64,000 nt of DNA from Ischnura elegans (Eukaryota > Arthropoda > Insecta > Odonata > Coenagrionidae), in contig NC_060248.1 of assembly GCF_921293095.1 (NCBI RefSeq), positions 12,728,744 through 12,792,743 on the forward strand. Reading direction: 5' to 3'. Positions 1-12,315 of this stretch are shown one piece after another. The notes under the pieces were generated by a model. It was not told where the DNA came from and did not search any database. It saw nothing but the letters and a program-made list of their open reading frames with translations. The position numbers were made by a program, and so were the translations under genes. Each line of letters opens with the position of its first letter. The first letter of the stretch is position 1.

Positions 1-2370
1 ATTATTTTATTTACGTCATTTTGACGCTGGTTTAAAATTTTCATTAAAATCCCTAGGCGCTTTGAAATAACTTGGTGGAATTTTGGCAGGAACTTTAAGT
101 GTAAAGCAGATTAGAGAATAAATTTTCATTGAAGTATACCTGGAAATGCATAAATTTTGAATGATACCTAAATAGGTTAGCTAAAAGTTCGTAGCTACTC
201 TTGGAATTCCCATTATTCAGATCATGATTTCAAAGATTTTTGAGAGAATAATGTTGCGTTATTTTTTTGAATTAATGGTACAATAATTATTTTGGTTTGG
301 CTGTCGCAATTTGGTTGCCTCCTGACATGCAAAACATATTTAACATATAAAATATTTAATTTTCAATCTCTCTATATGAACTACAAAAAGTAATATTATC
401 AATACCTCCGTCATCTATTTTCCAACTTCTGCATACCACTCATGCATTTGTGAATTTTTCCGTATGGAAAGAACTTTTTCATCTTTTTCCACTGCCGTCA
501 AACTCCATTCTTTTCAGTTCAATATGGATAATTACGGAGTCGTTTTGCAGCTTTTATTTTAGAAGGCTTGGTCTGATTGAAAATTCCCTGGAAAGTTCGA
601 TACCGCCAAATTGGGTTTTTATTCTTGAGTTATTTATTCTAAGATAATCTCGACCCTCCCAACGATAAGTCTCATAGCAATGCTGGTTCCTCTTCTCATT
701 CACCTATGCTATAACACTCCCAATCAAAGTCAGATTTTGCCAATTGGCTGTTAGGTATAATCGCAGCGCCAGGGAGAAATTTTGGATTCCAGAATTCTTC
801 CCCCAACTGCAATAGGAATTCGGGGCATCAAACGGAGAAGCCATGGCTCAGAACACAATTTCTAATCGCTATTGTTGACCCATTTTTATCTCTCCAGATT
901 TTGGCAATGGTGTGTGTTTTCCTGTAATGCCTGCCAGCAAATTCCAGCTCCATTCCATGCCAGATCTGAAATGCGTTCCATCGAACACATTGGGTTAATC
1001 CTTCCGTCGGGATTCGTGAAATGTTTGTAGGAGATAGGTACGTGCAGGGATTTGTGTTAATACTACGGATGGCGATAACTGGAACTCTCTCGTGGTGAGT
1101 CGAATTTCCTGGAGTAAACGCGAAGAAACATCAAGAATAAATGAATGAATTATTCCTTTAAAATAACCTAATCCTTTGGAATTTAGTTACATAATATAAT
1201 GTAGTATAATACAATATAATATTAAACATTAGGGAGAGAACTCTCCCAAAAATCACATCGTAGGTTCAACAAGTGATAACAAATGACACACAACAAAAAG
1301 GTAAAAGTACGGAAACACCTGTCTAATGTGACAGTAGGATATTATGATATTTGAATATATACTAACAAAAATAAGGATAACACATGTTCAAAGATCAATT
1401 ACTGATTATATTCATTAAGATATAAATATGTTATGTGAGAAGTGATCGAGTTCTTCAATGCTGTCCAATGATCCCTTACATCAGTGATTTTGTAACATAA
1501 TAGCCTTCATCACTATTTTTACATGCTGTCAATTTTGATAGAATTTGAAAACTATTGATCCATCCATATTTTTCCTTTTTTCAGTGCGTCGATTTTTCTC
1601 CGGATATTTTCCACTAAGAAGCATTTCTTTAAGCTTTTCGCGCAGGAGTTTATGACGTAACGACCTTACACCAAGCTAATTATTCCTCTGCTTCGCGCTT
1701 CGGACTCAAGTGGTCCACTGCAGTTCGCTTTCCTGAGATTAAAAAAATCCTTTTTCACCTGAGCGATCCTCTTAGAATGAATCAAAGAGCCGAAACGATT
1801 ATGGCTTCAACAACTGATGAGTTGCAGGCTTCACGAAAATTTGTGTTTTTTAAAGTAAAAATGTTCACGTATGGATGATTTTTTTAGGGCTAAATTTTAA
1901 TCCCCTATCATTTATCGAAAGTAATCCCTTAAGTGATTATATAGAGCTAGAAGTAGAAACATGTTAAAATTACATGCTTTCCTTATAGATAAATATACAG
2001 TAGAATTCTTTTTATTTTTTATTTTATTGTTGCGCAACAAACGTTATGATAACCTTCCATGCCATAACAAATTAATGCAACGATATTCATTCATATCGCT
2101 GGAGAAGATATAAAAATACTGAACACCTTCACTCCAAGATACAAATCAACGTTGATAATTGAGTTCAAGAGAAAGACAAAAACTTAGCATTGCCTTAAAC
2201 TTAACAAACAAATGCATTGCCAACCAATTCCAATCCCTGCTGAAATCTTTAGGTCAATAACTTATCAGGAAAAGGGTGAAACATGATTTAAATAATTTTT
2301 GACCGCAATATTAAGCAAACACGGAAGAAAGTGACTAATTCGAAGCGTGGTTGAAAATCGGATTGACGCC
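1..2370. other. Unassigned AT-rich DNA
   Basis: Both strands show only short open frames without recognisable domains, and no terminal repeats, tRNA-like boxes or element ends were found by eye. A somewhat GC-richer patch with a 129-codon open frame follows at 2390-2875 and is discussed under rejected items. Confidence 0.5.
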
Positions 2371-3285
2371 TTCAGTTCTGACACTAGCGACCGATTGCAT
2401 TCCGTTCTAAGCTGATTTCGGTCCCGCTACCGTTCAGTGTCGCCGCCAAGTGTGGACCTAAATTACTAGCTGTCAGCACGACGCCATGAAATCGAAAAGG
2501 AAGTGTCACAAGGCGAAATTGAATGCAACGACAGATGCGGGCAAAGGGACGACCTGGACCCACGGTAACGTCCGTTGGGAGCTTGTGTGGGGCGGCCTGA
2601 TTTCAATCAGGTTTTCGATTGTACGATCAGGGATTATTCATGTTTCATCGAAGAGCCTCTCTTCTCGCGGATGGATTCTGCAAAGCGTCGACGAGTGGTT
2701 GTTGATCTACTCGGATAGAACGCCAAATGTTTTCCGAGCGTCAGCTGCTGGTGCCAATGATATACCGACGTTATTGTCTTCAGTAAGAGGCCTGGCGCGG
2801 AAGATATTTAGTTATGAGTCCCATTTCTATTTAAAAATAGATCGTTCATTTAGTTCTCCGCCATTATCATTCTAGGGATTTAACATTACGGTTATAAGTC
2901 TACACATTATCCAGCTATATCCAAATAAAACGCATTACCGATTCTCACTTTTCAGGAATGAAGGTCTTGCATGAAAATTCAAAAAAACTTACTCGACTAG
3001 GATGACGGTAGAATTATTGCTCTCTGTTTATTTAAAATCGTTTACGCCTCATTGAGAGAGAAATTAGTTCTTAATTGAATGTATATCATTATATTAGTTT
3101 CAATAATGTTTAAAACCGAAAATTTCTGTCGGACCTTAAATTTTCTTGAAGCAACGAAAGTACCGTCAGAGCGTTAATCACGTTTGCATTCGTATACTTA
3201 TTTTTTTAAGTTAGTCATTCTGTTAAATTTCAACGAATAGAATGTAATTTTCATGTAAATTTGCGAGATTCTATTGCTTTGTAAA

Positions 3286-3386
3286 TGGAGCATTTCCTTT
3301 TTACATATTAACAGCTGGTGTCCTACCACCCCCTGCCGATCATCTATTGATGCGGCCTGCGGGGTATTATGTAGATGTAGACGAAG
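3286..3386 (+). mobile_element. 3' end of LINE family C (GTAGAT tail)
   Basis: This about 100-bp piece is the plus-strand counterpart of minus-strand repeats at 51.5, 53.8, 57.7 and 62.1 kb. The shared 3' end reads GGTGTCCTA, then CACCCCCTGCC or ACC-rich variants, then GCGGGGT and ends in the short tail TGTAGATGTAGA. At 54.6 kb the same family encodes an RT C-terminal tail, so this is the 3'-most end of a 5'-truncated non-LTR retrotransposon. It has no coding capacity of its own. Confidence 0.55.
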
Positions 3387-3596
3387 AAAAGCCTTCCTGA
3401 ATACATCGGGGACGATCACTTTCCCACCCCACTCGTCTGCTATGGTGGGTGTTCGTTCTTCAGTGATGGAATGTAACCGTTGACTACAATAGCCATGCTT
3501 TCTTTTGCGTACGGAAATGCCCTCAACAAATATATACGACTCTCGTCGTCAGAGAGTTAGGGTAAATTAACCTTGTCCGTCGTCATAGCCCCATAG

Positions 3597-4220
3597 TAAC
3601 TGTGACTTACTGTCGGCGTCAAAATGATGTGCCGCTGTATTTTGCAAATTTATATCTGGGCTTCAGCGCACGCCATAATATATAATAATACGTCATTTTA
3701 AATAAAATTTTATTCTCAATTATGATTAATTTTTTGTATTATGAAAAATTCAAAACTTAAGACACGCGTGTGCAATAAATGGGTCCGCCCACCATAAAAT
3801 TAGCTGTCTTGTCAACTTCATGAACTTTGTAACTCAACCTAGGGAAAACTACTACGTCTACAACATTCATATTCCACAATAAGTTGCAAACATTAATATA
3901 AATTAATAAAATGGCTTTTGCGTCATTTTAGAACGCATATTTTGTTGTAAAATAACGAAAAGGTTTTAACGCTATCTAGTCCGACAGTTTACAAAGTTCA
4001 TGAAGTTGACAAAACGGCTAATTTTACGGTGTGCGGAGTCATTTATTGCATTCGCGTGTCTTAATTTTTGAATTGTTCATAAAACAAAAAATAAACCAGA
4101 ATTGAGAATAAACTTTTATTTAAAATGGCGTATTATTCATTATTATGGCGTTCGCTGAAGTCCAGATATATATTTGCAAAGTACAGTGGCACATCATTTT
4201 GATGCCGACAGTAGTTACCG
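3597..4220. repeat. Foldback element with about 220-bp inverted arms
   Basis: The stretch 3609-3832 recurs in reverse complement at 3988-4212 with scattered mismatches, leaving a loop of about 155 bp. Outer ends share ACTGTCGGC (3609 onward, and inverted near 4204), and the inner ends share a block containing AACTTCATGAACTTTGTAA. No open frame lies inside. It has the form of a long-TIR MITE or foldback transposon; its superfamily is unclear because a clean target duplication could not be read. Confidence 0.6.
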
Positions 4221-5309
4221 CAATATCCATACCACTGCTTTATCTTGTACTCAATTTCAAAGATAAATTTGGTGTGTGTCCTGGATTCTATTTCCTAATC
4301 CCATAAATATTACCCCCCTTGATGACGTACATCGTGGTTAACATTTGTGGTTGCTTCAAATCGCACTTCACAGAGCACGTTCTATGGAGATCGGTCGTTA
4401 CCCAAAAGCAAACCGGCAAAAGGCATAACTTTCTCAAAATAAAAAGCATTTCTGTGGACATATTTAGACTCAGGGTCATGAAACATTTCCGGAATGGCGG
4501 AAGGGTAAATTTCCTTTAACGTTCACAAAACCGCTGGTGATTTAGTTATGTCGCCACCAGTTTGAAATTAAAAAAAAATAACTTTGTACTATGGTGAAGT
4601 AGGTAACTAAATACTTGTGGATTTTCCGGGTAGCTGTGTTTAACAGTGCGAATCTAACGACCTACTCCACTGCCGCGCGCTCGTATTCGCAGCGGACGGC
4701 TTAGCCGACTCAGCGTCGCATATAAATCAACGCTGAATATCCGCCGCAGGAATTGCTCAGGGGCATTCAAAGCGGAAAAATAGCGCTCGGAAGCGTCCAC
4801 ATTCCACTGGGAACGCTCAAACGAAGCGGTTGAGGAACGCGGTTCGCTTTCAGTCTCCCCTTCCCCCTTACACTTTCCAACGCATTTCGCATTTTTTTAT
4901 TCATTCGAACTAAATTTTTCCCACGAGTAAAGTTAGTTTATAGAGAGAAAATTTAGCGAATCACTACGACCTTCCCACAACCTCTAAATATAAATGTCAC
5001 TTCAATTCACAATTAGACCTTTTTCCTTTCATTCTTTCTATAAAACCCTATTATTCTTCCCTATTCCATGCTCACCTAACATATTTTTAGATTTCAGATT
5101 GGCATTTCTTGATTGACATTCCAGTTAAAGAAGGTAGGTATACAACGAGCATCTTGCTAACTCCCCCGGCGCGGCGTGTCAGTCTTCCCAACTTGGACTT
5201 GCCTCTTTGATTCGCAATAAGGCCTTTCCCTTTCATTCTATTTATTAATCCTATTCTGCTTATTCCTTTCATTCTTGCCAAATATTCTTCACACCAATAA
5301 TATTTTTAC

Positions 5310-5650
5310 AATACTGAGTTCGCTCATTACTCGCTGATTCTTAACCTTCTGTCTCTCTTCCGTATAATATCTAGAAGCTTCCTGTCCTCAGGCACCATAT
5401 CCGGCACTTCGTCGTTCATCACCCTCCCCTTCCATTTCTGATGAATTGTTTCCTTACTTTTACTCCAAAATTTCCAGTTGTAATTGGCCCGTTCTTTAGA
5501 TAGGCCTTGCTTACTTCACTGAATATTTATTCTTCTCCCATCGCTGGTTATTATGCTTCCCAAGTGCTGGAAATAATTTCTTTCTCCCAGTATCTAATTC
5601 CCAATTTCATACTAGACTTCTGCTCGCGTACATTCTAATACCTTACTAAA
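5310..5650 (-). mobile_element. RTE-like LINE fragment (family A), minus strand
   Basis: The reverse complement translates, with frame breaks, to pieces of the C-terminal part of an endonuclease-reverse transcriptase ORF: HLGSIITSDGR (the conserved YLGS-type motif after the RT core) and, further on, NDEVPDMVPEDRKLLDIIRK. The second piece lines up with NDEVLDMVGEERQLLDEIRR at 42.9 kb. The ORF is broken by stops and indels, so it is a dead 5'-truncated copy. It is one of the two copies of this type on the minus strand; the other is at 10.1 kb. Confidence 0.5.
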
Positions 5651-6146
5651 AGACATTGCCCCATGAAAAACTGTGGGAGATTTCGAACATACGTGTGCAC
5701 TGTAGGAGTGAGTGTTAAGAAGAGGATCATGTTAGTTTTTCAATTTTTTACTGTGCACTTTATAAAAGCGCTTTCCAGCCTTGATATATTCTGGGTCTGA
5801 GGGCTAGTTGCTAGCTATTATTGGCTAAATCTACTCATTCAAAGGTTGAGTTAGTATGGCCATAGCTAAGCATCTGGTGCTCGATTGGGAGAAGGCATAT
5901 TGCCGTTCTGAATTGGCCTCGTTTCAAGTGACGACCACGTATAATAATGTGGGCACGTGCCTAATCGCTCACATGAAAACATTTTAATCCATTCAGGGAA
6001 ATGACGTTTCTACTGGAAAAAAAATATCGATCACAGTTTAGTGGTAAAGCTCATTTTATTTAGTGCTAAGTTAGTGCTTCCTTCGACCATTAAGTTCACT
6101 TCATTGTTGGAGGAAGATAAACGGAATGAATCTAATTTCCCTATAA

Positions 6147-6412
6147 AATATAAAATGAGGCTTCGTTAAAACTTTCGCGGGTGCTCGTCATGTTGAATTA
6201 AAACTTTTGGGCTATGTCGCCGCGTCAGATTTTGGGTGGCCCCAACGTTTCCCGACCGATGCTGGTCGCTTTCTCAAGGGAATCTGTCCCCTTGATTGAT
6301 GTCCTGATTCCCTTGAGAAAGCGACCAGCATCGGTCGGGAAACGTTGGGGCCACCCAAAATCTGACGCGGCGACATAGCCCAAAAGTTTTAATTCAATAT
6401 AAAATGAGGCTT
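6147..6412. mobile_element. Palindromic Penelope-type insertion with 17-bp target duplication
   Basis: Two 92-bp arms (6193-6284 and 6306-6397) are exact reverse complements and flank a 21-nt loop. The right arm carries the series GAGAAAGCGACCAGCATCGG, GGGAAACGTTGGGG and GACATAGCCCAAAAGTTTT, which resembles the terminal repeats (pLTRs) of arthropod Penelope-like elements and recurs in part at 23.9 kb. The direct repeat AATATAAAATGAGGCTT stands at 6147-6163 and 6396-6412, so the whole block behaves as one insertion. It has no coding part. The identification as Penelope rests on remembered family motifs. Confidence 0.65.
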
Positions 6413-6419
6413 TATTACA

Positions 6420-9400
6420 GAACTCTACCTACTGCCGTTAAAAATTTTCCGCTTACAATAATGGACCATAATACTTGCGATGCTTTAGCTCTAAGGTAGC
6501 TCTCACGGACTAGGTAAAATTTGCAGTTAATAACATATTACATTTGTAAAAACTAACTAAGTACTTGTATGAATTGTTTGGCATGTTATAACTCCTTTAT
6601 GGATAACTTATTAAGCTAACTTTTCGTTTTTCTATCACTAACAAGTAGTTTTATTTGCATCGTGCCATGATCGAGCCCTTAGCACTCTCCTACTTTCTGC
6701 TCTGACTGCGTGTCATTATCCTGAGTTCTTGGCCTGTGTCTGCGAAAGAGCTAGTTTCTTACTAAGGCTAGGATGAGTTCTGCATGCCTGGTGAACAATC
6801 ACCCCGTGACACACACCCTGGTGATGGCTTGCAGTTGTTGATGTAAAATTTGGTCTGAGCATGTTTCGTTCACTTGAACTTACATTTATAAAATTCAAGA
6901 AATTCAAAGGATCATCTTGAAAAATGCACGAATGTGGGGTAAAAAATATTTTTATTTGGTAATATACAAAAGAAATATCCCTAATTTGCTTGATGATGTT
7001 GAGGGTAGCATGTGAACTAACAGCTTTTAAAGCAATATTTTCGGTAAAGCGGATAGGATTATTTATGAGAATCGCGTAGTTGGGGCGGAACTGGAGCTAA
7101 AGTATTGTAAAGAGGTAAAAGAAAAGATAGAGACGTTGTTTTAAAGCTCACTTTTTCCTTATATTATCTTAATCGATTGTTAATAATCTTCTATCAGCGG
7201 TCGAAAGGTCAGCTTAATATGATCTCTTTTCGCGGAAGCGAACTTTTTTTAGGTTCTAACTTGCCCTGTAAGGAATGGCTAATATTGGTAACTCTACGCT
7301 TAATAATTGCCGAGACTAAAATTCGATCTTTTGGCCGATAAATATATTTTTTGAGGCCGTGGATCCGTTGGAATGAGATGTCCGCTCTAAAACGACGCAT
7401 AGCTTGGAATTTGCAAAGAGATTCGCTGATCAATGTAGCCGGCTCCGTCACAGGATCTGAGACAGTGGCATGCTGTAAAATGTATCATTTTATTCTTCTC
7501 CCGTACTCCTCCTGTACTCGGACGGCAAGGTGGATCAAATGAGGCGAGAAAGGACCTCCGCGTTTGGTTGAACAGCGTTCTTATTACAAAATAACGCACT
7601 GCACGAGTACCCCCTCCCCCCATGAAAAACACTCTGGTCAAACTGAGAGAATGCCTTATATCAGGTGAAGCGAACTCAGTAGGTTCCTCCTGTGCGGTCC
7701 TTGTACGCGAAACAGCATGCTAACTTTTATTTAACGTTTGTATCAAGTGGACTATACATGGAAAGACGATTTATGCTTCCACTTCGGTCGCTTTTTATCG
7801 CTTTTCAAAAATATCCGCGGCGCAGCGGAGTCCGGAGCGATTTACTTTTTCTCCCGTATTTTGCAATATAGTATTTTAAATTACGAGGATGGCGGTGAAA
7901 AGTTACAAATATGTTAAATCATTTGATCAAAAATATAAACTTTGGTTAACGGAGCTGATCATAGCTTACGTCTCCTCGAAATCTGATTCGCTTTCACCGT
8001 CCGCAACTATGGTGGCGACTGTTTTAAACCAATGTCAATTCGCGGTGGGCGACAGATAATAAATAGGCCGACTCGAGGACCCTATTTTGGAATATTCATG
8101 GCCGATACCATAGAGTTTATATTAAAATAGGAGGCTCCACTGGGTAACTGTAGCATTCGTAATGTGATCCCTATATCCGCGCGTTAAACCGCACTCACTT
8201 TTGTCACTACATCATTTTGTGAACATCGTTAATCTGCTCGTGGAGCAGTAGTGCCAAACCTCACGCGTTCTCCTTGTACGTGACTAAGTATGTCTTCCAC
8301 CAACGGTGCCTCATTCAGCATGGTAGCTGACAATGTCATGGGCTTCCGTGAAAGGATTATTCCCAATGCCGTCCAAATGAGTAGGTATATTGTCTTGGCG
8401 CCCGGACCAAGATACCTATGGCCACCTATGACTACATGTTTTCAGTGACAAAGTAAGGCGGCTATATACATGTGGCAACGTTATGTTCGCTCCTCCTCTC
8501 TCTCTCGGTACTACCCCTCCCCTATCAGCGAATCCATCCGAGAGTGTTCGGGCTCTCACGAAAGCTCACCCGCAGACATAAAGTGAATAGACTACAGTAG
8601 CGCAAGAATCGGGAGGTGCTAAAGGATTTGGCTTTGAATTCCCTTCAGAACTACATCAGAATATATGATTCCATCGTCCAATGGCTACTGTGTTCTACCT
8701 TCATGCCAAGATTCTAAGTTCGAGCTTCGTCTGCGGTATTATTTTTCGTAACTAAAAACAAGCCCATATTTAGCGTTCATGATCATCCATTCCCCTCACA
8801 TTGTCTGTAAAAAAAAAGACAACCGAGTTTGAGGAGCTCTACCGTCTAAACGAAGAAATTGATTTCAATGCAACAAAGATTAGACAAAATAGAATTTATC
8901 TCCACGTTGGATCATTTACTTTGAAAATATTCTCTGGCATTTCCTGAACTTAGTTTTCTTATAAAAAGAGTATCAGTTTTTTGCGAGTAAAATTAAGTTG
9001 CCTAACTTTGAGCGGTTGGTATTCCCGCAGTTTTCGTTCCAGTAAATTTCAATGTTGACATAAGAAAGACAGATCTAGTATTAACAATTTGACGAAAACA
9101 AATTGTTTATAATACTAATATTTATGGATTTTCTGTAAACAACGCACATCTCCACTGACTTCAAAACCAACGGTTCGTTGAAAACTGATATAAATATAAA
9201 TAAATTCTCTTTCGAATGCTTTTTGTTCATATCAAGTTTATTTCTTCATTTAGACGATAAGAGTGCCTCATACTCGGTTGTCTTGTTTCTTTTTATAGAC
9301 AGTAACGACTTCGCATGTGATGGCAAATACTAAGAACTGCACGCCATGCGTGAGCTGAAAACAGAATCGAATCTTTTGACTCGCAGCAGTGAGACTGTGA

Positions 9401-10125
9401 GACGGTGAAGCAGGTATTTGAAGAAGGTCCTTCTCTCGTGGTCTACAATTAAGGATGTGCAAAGAGAATCGGTAATCACTGAAGTCGGCTCATTCGCTGG
9501 AGAATGGGTCGTGAACGGTGACCGCCTGTAGTGTGTATCGTAGCGGTCAACTTTGACTCAAAAGACAAGGGGTCTGAAAGAAGGTGACAAAGGATCTTTT
9601 TGTTGAACCGCGTACAAAGTAACAAAACAACGCACGCAATGTACTGCCCTGTAAAGGCCTCCTCTGACAGATAATGAATCGTCTAGTAACCGAAGCGGGC
9701 TTAGCAGATACCCAATGGGTGGTTTTTGTGAGTCAAACCATTCGTTCGTACTTTATATTGCTAATTATGCTTTTATAATTCTAAGATTACACTGTATAAT
9801 GCAGCCCTCCTATTATGACTATCCCAAGCTAATTTTAATACCTCGCTTAGGCTCTCCCTCCCTTCTTTGAAGCTATATTTTAACCAATAAAATACACGCT
9901 ACGACCGCTTGACCGGTCTTTTTTCACCACTGATTAATTATATTAAAACTAAATAACTTCTCTTAAAAATACACAAAAAAAGAATTAAGAATGTTCATCC
10001 GCGAAAAAGGCAAGTTAAAATTCTCGTATTTACAACATTAAAATCATCGACTAAGATTTAAAATACAGAGTTTCCGGCGTAATTAGGCGGTAATCTTTGG
10101 TATTTAGCATTATGAAAGCACTTAT
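6420..10125. other. Unassigned AT-rich DNA
   Basis: About 3.7 kb without recognisable coding, tRNA-like or element-end sequence. Small open frames at 7.2-7.6 kb overlap on both strands and have no domain. A CT-rich run lies near 8.49 kb. Nothing here could be assigned. Confidence 0.4.
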
Positions 10126-10129
10126 TTAC

Positions 10130-10327
10130 TTCCATCGTCATCATCCTAAGATTGGTTTGACGCAGCTCTCCATTCCTCTCTCCCAGTTGTAAGCCTTTTC
10201 ATGGCAATGTATTTCTACTCTCTTACATCCTTTATAACCCTTTGTCCTATGTAACTCATTTGGGGCCGTCGCTTGCCCTTCTTCCTTTCCACCTGTCCTT
10301 CAACGATTGTCTTCATCAGGCCATCAT
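10130..10327 (-). mobile_element. RTE-like LINE 3' end (family B), minus strand
   Basis: The reverse complement reads HDGLMKTIVEGQVERKKGK, then a shift, then REEWRAASNQS followed by a stop and a GATGATGACGATGG tail. The same peptide series (HDGLMKTIIEGQVEGKKGK) appears at 46.3 kb, so these are two copies of one family. This copy is 5'-truncated near 10327. It shows the intact family sequence CAAACCAATCTTAGGATGAT at the end of the ORF, which is the empty-site reference for the LINE inserted at 46473. Confidence 0.65.
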
Positions 10328-10585
10328 GTCTATATATTATTTATTCCCACACTTCTTTATTTCTACCGACCCAAGTTTCAGCACATTGAAAGTGGTATTA
10401 AGTGCCGAAATCTGTGGCGTCAGTTGCAATAAAGAAGTGAGGAAGTAGAACAGTACTTTCATTATGTTAAAGACCAAGGTCTAGTCTATATATTCCCCGA
10501 AATCTGCATGATGATGAATTAAATCACAGCATGAAGCATATAACTTAGCACGAAGTAACGCGCACAGGTAATAAGTTATTTCGCA

Positions 10586-10850
10586 GCAAGGGTGTACCCA
10601 AGATCATAACTAGGGGGGGGCAAGCCATGGTCTGGGGGGTGGGGCAAGCCAAGTTGTGACATTTGAAAAAATAGTTTTATTTTAGTTACCTATCTTATAC
10701 TAACATATATCATTTTTCGTGGGCTTAAATAAAATTTGTTGAATACTATTATTTCAATTCAGCACTGATTTTGCTTAAAGGCTTTTGCGATATTTGCTTC
10801 AAGGGGCGGGAGGCAGCTGCCCCCCCTTCCCCTCGCAGGGTACGCCCATG
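10586..10850. repeat. Dispersed repeat ending in GGGTGTACCC / GGGTACGCCC
   Basis: The left end reads GGGTGTACCCA and the right end CAGGGTACGCCCATG, with G-rich then C-rich blocks just inside (AGGGGGGGG and GCTGCCCCCCC). A partial second copy of the right half, with the same GGCAGCTGCCCCC block, lies at 42485-42627. It has no open frame. Probably a non-autonomous DNA element; no superfamily can be assigned. Confidence 0.45.
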
Positions 10851-10892
10851 TGTCGGAGCGGTTTAAATTCGCCATGCCAAAAAGAGCATCGG

Positions 10893-11040
10893 GCTTCTGT
10901 GGTGGCTAGAGTGTTGGCTTCCTATACCGTAGACCTGGGTTCAAATCCTGGTGGGAGCAGAGAATTCTCAGAAACGGCCCAGTCCTTTCTTGAGTGATTT
11001 TCTGGTAAACTTGTTCGGTAAACTCTGGCATTCGCCTTAA
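10893..11040 (+). mobile_element. tRNA-headed SINE
   Basis: The head has a box A-like stretch (GTGGCTAGAGTGTTGG) and, about 32 bp on, a box B (GGTTCAAATCC), which are the internal RNA polymerase III promoter elements of tRNA-derived SINEs. It does not fold as a functional tRNA that I can recognise, lacks a matched acceptor stem, and continues into a unique body, so it is a retroposon rather than a tRNA gene. Confidence 0.5.
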
Positions 11041-11045
11041 AAGAA

Positions 11046-11330
11046 GATGGCTTGGTGGTTTTACTGGCGAGTACACCTAATCGGCATTCAAGACGTCCCG
11101 TTTCGTGTCCCGGCTAAGCCAAATGATTTTTTCTTGGGGAATTTCATCCTTGGTGGGCCTATGTTTGCACCCCGCTTGAATTTTGTGCGGAGGGTACCTC
11201 AAGTGCAACATTCCGTCCGTCGAATAGGACGTTAGGCCGTGTTAGCCTTTGCGCCGTCCATTAAGATCAGGTTAGTGCCATAGAAAGTTTTCTCTCTCCC
11301 TTCCTTCCCAATTTTTTCTTCATGACGCAA
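11046..11330 (+). mobile_element. tRNA-headed SINE of the GCTTGGTGGT family, plus strand
   Basis: It starts GCTTGGTGGTTTTACTGGCG, has a decayed box B (GTTTCGTGTCCCGG), then the family-specific CCCGGCTAAGCCAAAT block and a T-run. The same head and block occur on the minus strand at 12.06, 13.2 and 38.5 kb. The tail carries AGATCAGGTTAGTGCC and ends next to the 665-bp DNA element at 11334. Confidence 0.5.
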
Positions 11331-11333
11331 TAT

Positions 11334-11999
11334 GGTGGTTTCCTATTATTTTTTTATTGCCTAAATCGAAAGATTATTACTCCTGGAGTACGTATTTCAC
11401 GCTTTTAGATTGTTAAATGACGATATCTATTTTTCGCGATTAAATGAAAAGTGAAAATCTTCAAGCGCGCGAAAAAGCGACGGCTAAGTAGGAATGATGG
11501 GAAAAAGTCCGTGTGACGTATTTCTGGTTCCCGCCGCCGCCCTGTGAGGTGACCTTGAGGCGAGGCTTGGGCGCTGATATGACGCAGGCTGCTAGCAAGT
11601 AGCTGAGTACCCTGCTTGGCTTAAATATGGATTATTACTACCTTATCAAACGAAGGAAACTTTCCGACCTTATTTTTTCTAATTTTTTTCCGACCAATTT
11701 TAATAAGTGATTATTAAGAGATGTTTCCCTGAGCTCTGTGACTTATGCATGCATTGGTAATCCCAGACGATGTAAAACTCCTATCTACTCGAATAGAAAC
11801 GAGGTCCCTGTGACGTCACGCAGAGTGGAATCGCATGGGCGCCAATCTGGCCTTTTTCAAATGAGGTTAAAATTGACCATTGCCATTCCTCTAAACCGGT
11901 ATTTCTAAAACTAAATAATTGGTTTATTATGAATACAATAATGTTGGGTAACGAATCGCAATCAATGCCTTTCATTTTCTTTGATGAAGGAAACTACCC
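11334..11999 (-). mobile_element. 665-bp non-autonomous DNA element, copy 1
   Basis: This block matches 28791-29427 in reverse complement over its whole length, with roughly 85% identity judged by eye and small indels. Its ends are GGTGGTTTCC on the left and GGAAACTACC on the right, short imperfect inverted repeats of each other. It has no coding frame shared by both copies. I infer a non-autonomous DNA transposon; the superfamily is unknown. Confidence 0.6.
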
Positions 12000-12058
12000 T
12001 ATTGAACCTCAGCTGTCGGTTGCCTCCTCAAAATACCTTACGCTATTAAAAAATCATA

Positions 12059-12140
12059 TGGTCTAGTTAGGATTCGAACCGGGACTCCCCCATCGCCAGT
12101 CAGGTATGCTATCAATCACACCACCAAGCCTGGCTGAGTC
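12059..12140 (-). mobile_element. tRNA-headed SINE of the GCTTGGTGGT family, minus strand
   Basis: In reverse complement it reads CAGGCTTGGTGGTGTGATTG, then a box B GGTTCGAATCC, spaced as in a tRNA-derived head. The same head occurs at 11.05, 13.2 and 38.5 kb. Only the head is clear. Confidence 0.55.
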
Positions 12141-12202
12141 TAATGCCCACCTTATCGCCAATCAGGTAGAACTTGGTTCGTATTCAGGCTTTTACAAACC
12201 GG

Positions 12203-12315
12203 TTTCACATGCCAAATTTAATGTAAATATTATATTCCAAGTATTTACGAATCATGATTTTCACATGCCAAATTTAATGTAAATTTGATATTCCAAGTAT
12301 TTACGAATCATGATT
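12203..12315. repeat. 56-bp tandem repeat, two units
   Basis: The unit beginning TTTCACATGCCAAATTTAAT is repeated once with a period of 56 bp and only a few differences, ending CGAATCATGATT in both units. It abuts the SINE at 12.06-12.14 kb. No coding or regulatory role is evident. Confidence 0.8.

Noticed and set aside
2486..2875. 129-codon open frame in a GC-richer patch
   Set aside because: No recognisable domain, composition or splice pattern; could be a first exon but nothing supports it beyond length and local GC.
10893..10960. tRNA gene
   Set aside because: Boxes A and B are present but no paired acceptor stem or clean anticodon arm can be drawn, and similar heads recur in SINEs nearby.
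12203..12315. CRISPR-like array
   Set aside because: Only two units directly abutting, without spacers, in an animal genome; a simple tandem duplication.
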